Assembly: GCA_030427505.1 (NCBI GenBank)
Contig: JAUICH010000011.1
Location: 1 to 64,000, forward strand
Direction: 5' to 3'
Source of the DNA: Verrucomicrobiia bacterium
GTDB lineage: Bacteria > Verrucomicrobiota > Verrucomicrobiia > Verrucomicrobiales > DEV007
Length of the DNA: 64,000 nucleotides
Positions within the stretch are counted from its first letter, which is position 1. Every line of letters begins with the position of its first letter. The notes under the pieces are model-generated. The model saw only the letters and a program-made list of their open reading frames with translations, was not told where the DNA came from and did not search any database. Made by a program: the position numbers and the translations under genes. This document shows, piece by piece, positions 25,657 to 34,435 of this stretch.

Positions 25657-28062
25657 TTATTCGCGGCTCAACCGGTCTTTGATCCGGCCAAACAATCCCT
25701 TCTTACCGGCGTTGTCCCTTTTGACAGCTGTTACCGGCTCGACGGAGCCCGCTTGAGGTTGAGGATAGTTTTCGGCCACTTCGGGCGGCAAATTCATGGG
25801 GTGCCCGGGATTCAACGCATTGGAGGGCGCCACGTCCGGATAGAGGTCCAGCGCGTTTCCGATGGCCCAGCCCAGGTTGGAGTCGTAGTTGAAGCCCGGC
25901 GCCTGACGGTCCGGCCATGCGTGATCGAAAGGCAGCACATGCTTGTCGTGCAGGCGCTTGGTAGTGGCCAGCGTTTCACCCACGGAAACGGGCTCGTAGT
26001 GCGTGGGAGTGACCACGAAGACCAGACTGGTGTGTTCCTTGGTCTTTTCCGTGGACTTGAAGAAGAAGTTCAACCACGGCACGTCCCCAAGGACCGGGAC
26101 CTTGTTGATGTTTTCCCCTTCCAGCACTTCATAGAAGCCACCGACCAGCAGGGAGTGTCCATTCGGCACCCGGGCGATGGTCTGCACCGTGGATTCGTTT
26201 ACTCGCGGATACTGGTTACCCGTGCGACCTTCCACGAAGGAAACGATCTGAGCCGACCGGGGATTCAGAATCATGCGGATCGTGCCGTCCGGGAGAATCG
26301 TCGGCACCACGATCATGGACACCCCGATCTCGCGAGAGGCCGTCGGGTCGTCAATCGGGTCGTCCTCATCCACGCGGTAGCGCACTTCTTCGGAGATGTT
26401 CTGGCCCGCGTCCGTCTCGCTGATGGTGGAGGTAATGATCGGGACGCGGTCGATGATCGAGATGACCCCCTGCTCGTTGTCTTCCGTGATAAGGGTCGGA
26501 GCAGACTCTTGTTGCGCCAGGCCGCCAAAGTTCAGCGCCCTCAGAGTCGCCTGAAGCTGGAGAGGACTGAGCACCAGGCCGGAACCATTCCGCACCGTAT
26601 TCTGGGTGGATTCCGTAGTGCGGCTGTAGCCTTCCGAGCCCCCCGCTTCAAAGGCGCCACCCGCCAGGGAACCCGCGCCGAGCACGGTTCCTTCCAAGCT
26701 CAGGCTGGAGGATGACTCAGGAATGGTGGAGCTCAGCGACAAACTCGTTTCAGATTCCGGATCCACCATTCCGAGCACGGCGTTTTCAGCAATGGTAAAG
26801 CCGGAGCGTCCCTGGGAATCGGTCATCGTCGTGATGATGTCCGTCACCGTGTCCGAATCGGGAAGATTGAAGAGCGCGTTCAGGGCCTGCTCCGCTTCAA
26901 ACGTAAGCCCCTCCTCTCCCAGAACCGTGGACCAGTCCACCCCGATACGATTCGACGAACTGCTCTTGATCCGGAGAATACGGGTTTCGATCGCGATCTG
27001 CTGCTTGGGTTTGTCCAATTCTTCCAGGATCGCCTGGACGTCTTTCACCTTCTGCTCGTTGTCGATGACGATGAGGGTGTTCGTTTTCGTTTCAAAGTCG
27101 ACGACTCCGGTTCCTGGCGTCAGGACGGGCCGGAGAATTGTCTCGATCTGATCGATGTCACTGGGACGGAGATACTTCAGCTGGTATTGGAAAGGCCGGG
27201 TCGGCAGTTGCGCCAACTGAGACTCCGTCATGGCATAAACCGTGGTTCCCTTCCGGTAGATGGTAACGCCATACATCAGCCCCAGTTCTTCCATCTGCGT
27301 CTGGGGATCGCCCATGTTCAGGTGGCCTGTCACCACGAAGTTCGGCGCGTCGAGGTCCGAATTGTGGAAGTACTGAAGATTCCCCAACTGGGCGAGATAC
27401 TGAAAGACGTCGTTCAACTGAGCCCCGCGAATCCAGAAACCGCTGTCTCCGCTGACGATCTGCGTGGCCGCGTCATCCAACGCACCCGGGGCCAGGTCAT
27501 CCGCGGGCTCCGAAGGATCGACCAAAGACTCCGCGGACGAAAGCGGCTGAGGAGAGGGAACATAGGACGGATCGCTCTCCACGGAACTGATCTCGTTCGT
27601 CGGCGGATCCACATACAGCGTATCCTCGACTCCTTTCAGAGAGTTGGTGACGTTGTCTTCCGCTTCCATCAGGGTGTTCATCAATGACTCCGGATCGGAG
27701 AAATCCGGAACCGTCATGTCACCCGCGCCATCGCCGGTGCCTTCCCAGTTCACTGGCTGATCCAGCGGAATGGTTTCCAGTTCCTCCGCATCGGCCTCCG
27801 CCTGAGCCAGAACCATCGGAAGTCTGGCCGCCGGATAGCCCCCGGGACTGGCCACCGTCTCTTCGTCCCGCATTTCTTCGGGATGTGGAGTGGACTCCCA
27901 GGCCGGAAAAGCCATTTGAGAAAGGTTCGCCGCGGGATCCCGGGACGACATCTCGGCTACGTTATTGGTAGCGGACGTGTGCGTCCCAAATTCGGAGGTC
28001 GATAGCCCGATGGGGTAGATAAGGGCACCGGTAACCAAAGTGAGGATGATCTGCGTTTTCAT
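25657..28062 (-). CDS. secretin (PilQ/GspD-like)
   Basis: The protein has 801 residues with an N-terminal signal (MKTQIILTLVTGALIYPIGL). After a long acidic linker (about 60-200), N-domains appear: a STN-like GAQLNDVFQYLAQLGNLQYFHNSD (about 213-236) and a KH-like N1 domain with QLKYLRPSDIDQIETILRPVL and ETKTNTLIVIDNEQKVKDVQ..LEELDKP (about 290-355). The C-terminal secretin barrel (about 500-705) contains RVPNGHSLLVGGF, VPVLGDVPWLNFFFKS and TSLVFVVTPTH, the standard closing motifs. It forms the outer-membrane channel. No dedicated pilotin is recognised. A promoter lies upstream at 28152-28179. Confidence 0.93.
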   Translation of the reverse strand: MKTQIILTLVTGALIYPIGLSTSEFGTHTSATNNVAEMSSRDPAANLSQMAFPAWESTPHPEEMRDEETVASPGGYPAARLPMVLAQAEADAEELETIPLDQPVNWEGTGDGAGDMTVPDFSDPESLMNTLMEAEDNVTNSLKGVEDTLYVDPPTNEISSVESDPSYVPSPQPLSSAESLVDPSEPADDLAPGALDDAATQIVSGDSGFWIRGAQLNDVFQYLAQLGNLQYFHNSDLDAPNFVVTGHLNMGDPQTQMEELGLMYGVTIYRKGTTVYAMTESQLAQLPTRPFQYQLKYLRPSDIDQIETILRPVLTPGTGVVDFETKTNTLIVIDNEQKVKDVQAILEELDKPKQQIAIETRILRIKSSSSNRIGVDWSTVLGEEGLTFEAEQALNALFNLPDSDTVTDIITTMTDSQGRSGFTIAENAVLGMVDPESETSLSLSSTIPESSSSLSLEGTVLGAGSLAGGAFEAGGSEGYSRTTESTQNTVRNGSGLVLSPLQLQATLRALNFGGLAQQESAPTLITEDNEQGVISIIDRVPIITSTISETDAGQNISEEVRYRVDEDDPIDDPTASREIGVSMIVVPTILPDGTIRMILNPRSAQIVSFVEGRTGNQYPRVNESTVQTIARVPNGHSLLVGGFYEVLEGENINKVPVLGDVPWLNFFFKSTEKTKEHTSLVFVVTPTHYEPVSVGETLATTKRLHDKHVLPFDHAWPDRQAPGFNYDSNLGWAIGNALDLYPDVAPSNALNPGHPMNLPPEVAENYPQPQAGSVEPVTAVKRDNAGKKGLFGRIKDRLSRE

Positions 28063-28224
28063 GGAACCTTCTCGGATCTCGTTAAGCGATTGTCGTCTGA
28101 CGTGAGACTGAGCGAAGGGTCAAAAATGGGTTCGGCCGGGTCTCAATTACAATGATATCCATAATTTCTATAATATCAATGAACTATTAAGGGTACTTGG
28201 ATATTTTTTCATTCCGGCGGACGA
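28063..28224. other. AT-rich intergenic segment in the pilus locus
   Basis: These 162 bases separate the PilP-like and secretin genes, which are otherwise in one orientation. The segment is AT-rich against a GC-rich background and holds a promoter plus the imperfect dyad GATAT...ATATC. No gene is present. Confidence 0.5.
28152..28179 (-). promoter_or_regulatory. promoter for secretin operon
   Basis: On the minus strand TTGATA (28174-28179) and TATCAT (28152-28157) are 16 bases apart, embedded in AT-rich sequence, about 90 bases before the secretin ATG. The elements overlap a near-palindromic GATAT/ATATC stretch that could bind a regulator. Confidence 0.5.
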
Positions 28225-28845
28225 CTACTCCACCGTCATCACGCCGTTCATCGGCGAGATCCCGATCCCCGAGGGCACGCCGTTGGCGTTGGGAGCGGCT
28301 TCCAACCCCGGAGGCTTCCTGGGAACGATGCCGTGCTTGATCTGCGCTTTCTCCCCCGTCTCCATGTCCTCCAGTTCCACATAGTCCAGAGTGACATTGG
28401 AGATTCTGAGCCGGAACGTGACGTCCAGGTGCTTGATGAGGATCTTGTCCCCCACCCCGAGCGCCCGCGCCCCAACGATGATCTTGCCTTGTCCGGGAAT
28501 AACTCCCGTGATGTGAAACTTGGACACGGCTTCCTGCATGGTGGTGATCACCTGAGGTTCCGGTTCCTCCTCCATGATGGGCGCGTGCATGGGCTGAGCC
28601 AGATCCTCGGGGTCCATGCTCAGGCCAAACGGATCCATGTTTCGCTGCCGGGCATGCAGCTTCTTCATCAGCTCCCGGCTCCTGGCCATGACCAGGTCCA
28701 CCGTATTGGCAGGCTCTTCCTCCTTCTGCGCGGCATCCGGCTTCTTGCCGTCTTTCTTTTTCTCCTGCCCCCAGGCCGCGTCCGCGCTCAGAACGCAGAG
28801 GATCAACAGGCAGGCTCCGATCTGTGTGGCCAGTCTTCTTCTCAT
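28225..28845 (-). CDS. PilP-like periplasmic pilus alignment protein
   Basis: The protein has 206 residues with a signal peptide (MRRRLATQIGACLLILCVLSADAAWG). After a charged linker, residues about 100-175 form a small beta domain (AVSKFHITGVIPGQGKIIVGARALGVGDKILIKHLDVTFRLRI...), reminiscent of the PilP/GspC homology region that links the inner-membrane complex to the secretin. The start at 28845 follows a GGAGG site 8 bases upstream. It lies directly behind the PilO-like gene, in the canonical M-N-O-P order. The assignment rests on position and general layout rather than on a diagnostic motif. Confidence 0.6.
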   Translation of the reverse strand: MRRRLATQIGACLLILCVLSADAAWGQEKKKDGKKPDAAQKEEEPANTVDLVMARSRELMKKLHARQRNMDPFGLSMDPEDLAQPMHAPIMEEEPEPQVITTMQEAVSKFHITGVIPGQGKIIVGARALGVGDKILIKHLDVTFRLRISNVTLDYVELEDMETGEKAQIKHGIVPRKPPGLEAAPNANGVPSGIGISPMNGVMTVE

Positions 28846-28864
28846 CGGGTTACCCTCCGGATAT

Positions 28865-29416
28865 TTATTTCTTTTCCTGCCAGCAGAGGTAGGTGACGTC
28901 GAACTCCAGGCTGGGGTCCTCATCTCCCGTGGTGTTGACGGTACGCATCTTCATGCTTTCCAACACCAGGTGCGGCATGCGCAGTTCCAATTCGGCAAAC
29001 GCCTCCTGCATGGGACCAAAACCGCCTATGAAGCTCATCCGGAAACGAGAGTATTCGTTTTCCGTGTAGCCAGCCAGCGGACTGCGCGTGCCGGGACGGC
29101 TCAACGCCGTCTGCCGGAGTTGCTTGTCACTGAACCGCTCATCGATTTCAGACAGGTTTTGCGTCAGGCTCTGAATAAACTCCTGGTTCAGGTTCTCTTC
29201 CCAGTAAGCCATCAGATCCCGCTTGCCGCTCAACTGGGCTTCCAGCGCGTTGATCTGGGCAACGGTCTGCTCGTGAGACCGGTACGCCACGGTCTTCTGC
29301 TCCTTTTGCTCCTGCAGATTGGTCAGCACGGAGTAGGTGACCACTATCAGCACCAGTAACAGGATGCCGGGAACGGCTACCCCGAATAGAACGATCGCTT
29401 TGGTATGAACACTCAT
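28865..29416 (-). CDS. PilO/GspM-like inner-membrane protein
   Basis: The protein has 183 residues. One N-terminal helix (IVLFGVAVPGILLLVLIVVTYSVL, about 8-31) is followed by a coiled coil (about 32-100, NLQEQKEQKTVAYRSHEQTVAQINALEAQL) and a C-terminal alpha/beta domain of ferredoxin-like size ending VTYLCWQEKK. This is the layout of PilO and GspM. The start codon overlaps the preceding gene's stop as TAATG, so translation is coupled to the GspL/PilMN-like gene. Confidence 0.75.
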   Translation of the reverse strand: MSVHTKAIVLFGVAVPGILLLVLIVVTYSVLTNLQEQKEQKTVAYRSHEQTVAQINALEAQLSGKRDLMAYWEENLNQEFIQSLTQNLSEIDERFSDKQLRQTALSRPGTRSPLAGYTENEYSRFRMSFIGGFGPMQEAFAELELRMPHLVLESMKMRTVNTTGDEDPSLEFDVTYLCWQEKK

Positions 29417-31278
29417 TAGTTGGATTGTCCTCCTGCTCTCGGGGGTTCGATGTTGATCGCCAGACTATCCTCATCGGAAAAGCTCTGAAGAATGGTGAGT
29501 TCGAATGACGTGCGGAAATGCCTCGCCACGCTGGAGTTCACCACCCCCGAAGGCATTTGCCCCTGCTGTTGCTGCATGGTCACGGACAGTGCCCGCGAGT
29601 CAAAGCTGGGGTTGAAAGCCTCGCTTTGCATTTCCTGTGAGATCCGCTCGAACTCAGCCTTCAAGAAGGTATTGCTGCTCAACTTGGACAGCCGGGCCAC
29701 GCCGGTTTCGCTGGCGTATCCCTTGACCACCCACCGTCTTTCGAAGGCGATCTTCTTGGATCTCTTGTCCGCGGTCTCTCCCTGAGCGTTGTAGTCGCAC
29801 TCGGTGATGATGATTCCGGAATCCGGCGGGAAAAGCCTTAGCGGCACCTCCATGACCAGCCACCCTTCGGAGCGGGGCGCCATCATGTTTTCCCAGTACT
29901 CGATCTTTGACTTCTCTTTGTTCAGCTTGGCCAGTTCCAGATTGGAGGCGGATGCGTCGGTTTCCGACAGTCTCCAGGCCCGGGTCGTGATGGTACTGGC
30001 CACTTCCACGGCCGTCCAGGAGACGAGCCCCATGAACCCGATAATCAGGACCATCTTGATATACCCAAACGACTTAAGAAGTTTCAGGTCTCGTTGTGAG
30101 GGGTAAAAGGACTTCTCCTCTTCAGACAGTCCATAAAAGTCCTGGGCCGCCCAGCCGTTCGCCAGGTTGGTAAAAGACTTCGTTTCGGACAGGCTGGAAG
30201 CACGGAACGTGGCTTCGAAGTCTTCTTCGCTTGCTAAGATCAACTCCAGCTTTCCGCCAGGAATCTTGCGCGTCAGTTCCATTTCCTGAATGTCGATGAA
30301 GCCGATGTTCATCGGGGAACGCGAGGCAAAGTACAGCTCCAGATCCTGAATCAGGCCGTCCTGATTGATCCGGCTCATCGGAACGATGTGCACCGCCGGA
30401 TTCTTCAAATTCATCAAAGCGGACGTGTTAACGAGAATCTCTCCCAGTCCGCTGGGGTGGTTTGCGTTGCTCCGGTGCTGGAGTGCGCGAATCTGCACAA
30501 GCTCGCCCGAAGGGTCGAGAACGGCCATCGCGCTGAAATTACGATACTGAAAAAGGACGATGTCACCGTTGCCGTCCCGCTTGTCCAAAAGCAGAGGCAG
30601 AAGCATGACGGCTTCCAGGGGAGCGGCGTGGGCCGAGGCAATGATGGGAATGTTCCGCTCCTCGCCATAGCTCCTCAGAGAGTTAATCAGTTCAAAGTAG
30701 CGGCGGGACAGCATGATCGCCACCGAGCGGCGCTCTCCTTCTGAAATCCCCCAATAGGGAAGGATCCGCCAGCTGTGCGCCAAAGGATCGACCGAGGAGT
30801 CTCCCAAGGCTTCCATGGGGTCCACAATGGTCAGTTCCCGAATTCGCTCGAAGTCGTCTTCCATGGCGTACTCCGGCGCCAGGTCATTCACGGCAAATTC
30901 TTCCGCGACATGCAGAATGACACCCAGGGACTTTGCCTTGGGCCCAAATTCCTTGGACGCCAGGATTTCGCGGACGGTCTTGCGAAAGGCGTCGATGACT
31001 TCACTGCTCCCCTCCTGAGAGTCCGGTCCCGGCTTGGAGTGGAGCGCTTTCAGGCTGGGCACTTCGGGCCCTTCTTTCCAGGTGTTCGTTCTCCGGTCAA
31101 AGATGCAACTGATGACGGCCTCTCCGCCATCTATCCAGATGTGCCATTGCCGGTCCACTTGCATGGCATCCTTATACCAGTCCGCGCTGCTGGCCCGGCT
31201 GGTATGTTTCGTCAGCATTTTAGCCTGACGATAAACCTGCCAGATGTTCAGCTCAGTGGGATGCCGTAGTTCGATCAT
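29416..31278 (-). CDS. GspL/PilM-N-like inner-membrane protein
   Basis: The protein has 620 residues. The N-terminal about 400 residues are cytoplasmic and may have an actin-like fold (WIDGGEAVISCIFDRR near 49-64; GDIVLFQYRNFSAMAVLDPSGELVQIRAL near 230-258). A single helix at about 403-425 (KMVLIIGFMGLVSWTAVEVAST) is followed by a periplasmic part with a coiled start and an alpha/beta end. That order, cytoplasmic actin-like part then one TM then periplasmic ferredoxin-like part, is the GspL arrangement and equals a PilM-PilN fusion. The gene heads the PilO-PilP pair with a 1-base overlap. The actin-like assignment is inferred from position. Confidence 0.65.
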   Translation of the reverse strand: MIELRHPTELNIWQVYRQAKMLTKHTSRASSADWYKDAMQVDRQWHIWIDGGEAVISCIFDRRTNTWKEGPEVPSLKALHSKPGPDSQEGSSEVIDAFRKTVREILASKEFGPKAKSLGVILHVAEEFAVNDLAPEYAMEDDFERIRELTIVDPMEALGDSSVDPLAHSWRILPYWGISEGERRSVAIMLSRRYFELINSLRSYGEERNIPIIASAHAAPLEAVMLLPLLLDKRDGNGDIVLFQYRNFSAMAVLDPSGELVQIRALQHRSNANHPSGLGEILVNTSALMNLKNPAVHIVPMSRINQDGLIQDLELYFASRSPMNIGFIDIQEMELTRKIPGGKLELILASEEDFEATFRASSLSETKSFTNLANGWAAQDFYGLSEEEKSFYPSQRDLKLLKSFGYIKMVLIIGFMGLVSWTAVEVASTITTRAWRLSETDASASNLELAKLNKEKSKIEYWENMMAPRSEGWLVMEVPLRLFPPDSGIIITECDYNAQGETADKRSKKIAFERRWVVKGYASETGVARLSKLSSNTFLKAEFERISQEMQSEAFNPSFDSRALSVTMQQQQGQMPSGVVNSSVARHFRTSFELTILQSFSDEDSLAINIEPPRAGGQSN

Positions 31279-31322
31279 GATGCGAGTTGCTTGGTAAGGC
31301 TGAGAGGAGAGACGACAGGAGT

Positions 31323-31370
31323 CTTGGCAGGCTGCCCCTTCCGGCCAGGCACCGGAAGGGGCGAGCCAAG
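31323..31370 (-). promoter_or_regulatory. intercistronic stem-loop after pilin gene
   Basis: GCCCCTTCCGG (31334-31344) pairs with CCGGAAGGGGC (31352-31362), loop 7 bases, enclosed by an outer CTTGGC/GCCAAG stem. It lies between the pilin stop (31411) and the GspL-like start (31278). No U-tract follows, so it resembles a processing or stabilising structure that could let pilin mRNA exceed the downstream message. Confidence 0.5.
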
Positions 31371-31410
31371 AATAATTGGCTTAACTCAAGGGGTGACTAC
31401 CCCCCGTGGT

Positions 31411-31803
31411 TCACCAACCGGCGGTGCTGGCCGGCACGTGGTCGTCGGACGTAGCCAGGCTGCAGGTCAGGTAAGCAGTACCAGCGGCCGGAACTTCCGT
31501 ACCGAAGGTGTAAGTACCGCTAGCCGGGCAGGTCGGCGTGGACTCGATCATTTTGCCGGAACCAGCGATGTCGGTGGACGCAAGCGTGTCACCAATAGCC
31601 AGTTCGTACAGGTTCTGATAGGAACGCGCGGCTTTCTGAACGGTGGAAATGTTCAGGATGCACTTGGCGCGGTCAGCACCTTTCTTGTAAGCAGCGACAC
31701 CGATGAAAAGAACGCTGATCAAACCGAGCAGCACCGCGATCACCAGAGTCACTTCGATAAGGGTCAGGCCAGCCTGACGCTTGTTCGTGGATTGGACTTT
31801 CAT
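31411..31803 (-). CDS. type IV prepilin, probable major pilin
   Basis: The protein has 130 residues. Leader MKVQSTNKRQAG is followed by LTLIEVTLVIAVLLGLISVLFIGVAAYKKG, an excellent prepilin N-terminus (Gly at the cleavage point, Glu5). The mature protein is about 118 residues with two cysteines in the C-terminal half (TCPASGTYTFG ... YLTCSLA) that could form the disulfide loop. The strong leader, small size and following stable stem-loop suggest the main pilin. A CAA-repeat-rich leader (ACAACAACAACAACC) precedes the ATG, and it should be unstructured. The gene lies just behind the PilT-like ATPase gene. Confidence 0.85.
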   Translation of the reverse strand: MKVQSTNKRQAGLTLIEVTLVIAVLLGLISVLFIGVAAYKKGADRAKCILNISTVQKAARSYQNLYELAIGDTLASTDIAGSGKMIESTPTCPASGTYTFGTEVPAAGTAYLTCSLATSDDHVPASTAGW

Positions 31804-31879
31804 TCTGTCTTTCTTATTTGGTTGTTGTTGTTGTACTTTCGGAAGGTCCGGAGAAGGAAATCCCTGGACCCTCCGTTTT

Positions 31880-33094
31880 TCAGAATTCCGCCCCCACGGG
31901 GAGGAAGAGGTTGGAATCCTCATCGTCCACATGCATGCGGTTCATCTGAAAAGCTTCGAAAGAGATCAGCCCCTTGCGGTGCAAGTTGGCCAGGTTCGCG
32001 TCCCACTCGACGTTGCCACTTTGGCGAATCACGTCTTCCAGGGACTTGGCGCCGCCATCGTAGGCCGCGATACCCGAACGCACCGCGGACTCCGTGTTCT
32101 GCAGGAACTCGTAGTTCAGCACGCGGCCGTTTTTGCCGGTGATGAGTCCCTGAGATAGGATGAACATCAAAATCTCCGCCATCCGGCCCAGGATGGAGCG
32201 GTGCTGGCTGCGGGGGAAGAACTCCAGAATACGGTCCAGGGTCTTCACCGCGCCATTTGTGTGCAGGGTGGAAATCACCACGTGACCGGTTTGGGCGGCT
32301 TCCATGGCAATTTCCATGGTGTCCCGGTCACGGATCTCTCCCAGGAGGATGACGTGGGGCGCCTTACGCAAGACGTCTTTCAGCCCCTGGTAGTAACTCT
32401 TTACGTGCTTACCGACTTCCTGCTGGGTCACGAATCCCGGCGCGGGTACGCGCTGGCCCGCGATCTCCGGGTGCGCCATGTCGTGCGGATAGCGGTATTC
32501 GATCGGATCCTCCACGGTCACGATGTGGCGGGGATAGCTCCGGCGCAGCCAGTCGATGAGACCGGCCAAGGTGGTCGACTTACCCGAACCGGTCTGCCCG
32601 GTCACCAGGGCCAAACCCTGACGTTTTTTTACAAATTCTCTCAATGCCCGGGTCGTGTCTCTGGACAGGCCCAGGACATCCAAGTCGGCAATGTCGTCAT
32701 TGAGAATACGGCAGGTCACGCCCAGCCCGGAGGAACTGAGGTGCGCCTGGACACGCATGCGCCCGGAAAGTTCCCCATTCGGCAGCGGGTGACCGTTGCA
32801 ACTAAAGTCCACCACTTTGTATTCGCAAAGCCGGTCAAACACAGGCTGCTGTTCCTGAAGCCGGAGAGTCTCATTTTTGAACTCGTCCTCCTCCTGCCGG
32901 GAGTAAAGCATCTCAATAACGTTCATGATGACGTCCGTGGGCAGGTAACCAAGAGACTCGATAATCTGGAGTCCTTTCTTAGTATGCACGTATGCCAGGC
33001 GATTGGTCCGGAGCTGAATATCCGAAATCGCGTTCTCACCCGCCTGGGCGAAAACCTCACTGAAAACGTGCTGGCCGTATGAGAAGTCGGACAT
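31880..33094 (-). CDS. PilT-like retraction ATPase
   Basis: The protein has 404 residues. It shows AISDIQLRTNRLAYVHTKKG at the N-domain, Walker A GQTGSGKST at about 164-172, Asp box VEDPIEYRY, Walker B APHVILLGEIRDRDTMEIAMEAAQTGH (about 250-276), and His box VVISTLHTNGAVKTLDRI. The tetracysteine module of PilB is absent, and the shorter length matches PilT. A PilT suggests a retractable type IV pilus rather than a type II secretion system. Its promoter is at 33113-33141 in an AT-rich island, with a short leader. The pilin gene follows 76 bases downstream. Confidence 0.92.
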   Translation of the reverse strand: MSDFSYGQHVFSEVFAQAGENAISDIQLRTNRLAYVHTKKGLQIIESLGYLPTDVIMNVIEMLYSRQEEDEFKNETLRLQEQQPVFDRLCEYKVVDFSCNGHPLPNGELSGRMRVQAHLSSSGLGVTCRILNDDIADLDVLGLSRDTTRALREFVKKRQGLALVTGQTGSGKSTTLAGLIDWLRRSYPRHIVTVEDPIEYRYPHDMAHPEIAGQRVPAPGFVTQQEVGKHVKSYYQGLKDVLRKAPHVILLGEIRDRDTMEIAMEAAQTGHVVISTLHTNGAVKTLDRILEFFPRSQHRSILGRMAEILMFILSQGLITGKNGRVLNYEFLQNTESAVRSGIAAYDGGAKSLEDVIRQSGNVEWDANLANLHRKGLISFEAFQMNRMHVDDEDSNLFLPVGAEF

Positions 33095-33112
33095 AATCTC
33101 TGATTCCTTAAT

Positions 33113-33141
33113 AACCTACTAAAATTTATAAATATGGTCAA
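33113..33141 (-). promoter_or_regulatory. promoter for pilT-like gene
   Basis: On the minus strand TTGACC (33136-33141) and TAGGTT (33113-33118) are 17 bases apart, 18 bases before the ATG at 33094. An AT-rich stretch (about 33142-33170) just upstream could act as an UP element. Confidence 0.5.
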
Positions 33142-33280
33142 TATGGAAATTATAATTTATATCATATTTTAGACCAGGCAGCCATTATTTTGTGTGGCGA
33201 TTCTCTAATTCGCATCTCACCTCCGAACCGCACAGCTGAATACCAAATCTGCGATCCGGTGGCGGTCCTTCAAAGGAAGA

Positions 33281-34435
33281 TCACTTTTCCTCCACGCCCG
33301 TAGCCACTTCCCCCGACGTCTCCTTGCCGGGTTCGGTCCGGTTCGCCCGGGCCAGCATGGCATCAAACTGCGAAAACGATTTCATGGCGAAGCCGGCCCG
33401 TTCTTCGGTCTGTTCCCGCCGGTCTTGAGGGATGTTCTCCCAACGGCCTGACGCAATGGCCTTTTCCCGGAGAACGCCGTACTGCTGGAGAAAGAAACCC
33501 ATCTTGTCGCGATGTTCGGCAAGGCGCTCCACCGGGACTTCAGCGCCTTTCTCCCGGTACGCTTCCTGGTCCAGGAAGAACAAGTTCAGTTGGGCAATGG
33601 CGGCGGTCAGCCAGGGATCCGGAGACGTGTCTTCCTGAAACGCCCGGGAAATGGTCAGTTCGGAGACTTTCTTGGCGTGCTCGACAGCGCGGTCCGTGGC
33701 TCGAAGGTCATGCGTGGTCAGAAACAAAAAGTAGGCGCTGTACACCCCGTAGTCCGAAGGGTCCATCTTGTAGGCGCGCAGGAGCATTTCCTCAATATCC
33801 CGGGCCACCACCATCTTGTGAGCCTGAGACAGGTGCTTGTTGCTGGTCCGTTCGAAGCGGGCATGCCGCATTTCTTCGATGAACTCCATGGCTTCATGAA
33901 GGGGCTCCAGCCCATGCTCGGCGACCGCCGCTTCTCCGTGGTCATGGTCATGATCGCCATGGTCGTGGTCATGATGTTCGTGATCGTGGTGCTCGTGCTC
34001 GTCAGCCAATTCGTGTTCATGACCATGCTCGTGAGCGTGTTCATGCAGGTGCTCTTCCTCGTGAGACTCCGCGTGGTGATGACCGCCGGATTCGGAGCCA
34101 CTTTTCTCCGCGGACTCCATTTCATCCCCATCGGCGTGATTCCCCTCCCCGCTTTCATGGGTGAGCAACTCCATGGGCTGGTGGTTGTGGCTGGGGTCCG
34201 AGCAGGTGGACGCGTCGTGGTCGTGGCCGTAGGGATCCACCTCTTCAAATCCGTAGTGCCACACCTTGTTTACGGTGTCTTGAGACAGCCGGGCCAGCAG
34301 CATGCCGTAGCCACTCTCCTGGATGGCAAACGGGTTGTGGTGATAGCGCAGCCTCTCTCCGTCTTTCAGCAGGTAGAGAGCCCCTCCCGAAAGCGCGAAT
34401 CCGAAGAACGCCAAGGTGATTCCGAAAGCCTTCAT
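33281..34435 (-). CDS. histidine-rich membrane-anchored protein
   Basis: The protein has 384 residues. One N-terminal helix (MKAFGITLAFFGFALSGGALYLL) anchors a large periplasmic or external domain. Residues about 117-165 are extremely rich in His, Glu and Asp (HLHEHAHEHGHEHEL and HDHDHGDHDHDHGEA), a metal-buffering type sequence as seen in ZIP or cation-diffusion transporters. The C-terminal part (about 180-370) is helical and repeat-like, with RTSNKHLSQAHKMVVARDIEEMLLRAYKMDPSDYG resembling TPR helices. Its start overlaps the ABC permease stop as TAATG. An accessory role comparable to PilG in the PilGHI transporter is inferred from position. Confidence 0.75.
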   Translation of the reverse strand: MKAFGITLAFFGFALSGGALYLLKDGERLRYHHNPFAIQESGYGMLLARLSQDTVNKVWHYGFEEVDPYGHDHDASTCSDPSHNHQPMELLTHESGEGNHADGDEMESAEKSGSESGGHHHAESHEEEHLHEHAHEHGHEHELADEHEHHDHEHHDHDHGDHDHDHGEAAVAEHGLEPLHEAMEFIEEMRHARFERTSNKHLSQAHKMVVARDIEEMLLRAYKMDPSDYGVYSAYFLFLTTHDLRATDRAVEHAKKVSELTISRAFQEDTSPDPWLTAAIAQLNLFFLDQEAYREKGAEVPVERLAEHRDKMGFFLQQYGVLREKAIASGRWENIPQDRREQTEERAGFAMKSFSQFDAMLARANRTEPGKETSGEVATGVEEK

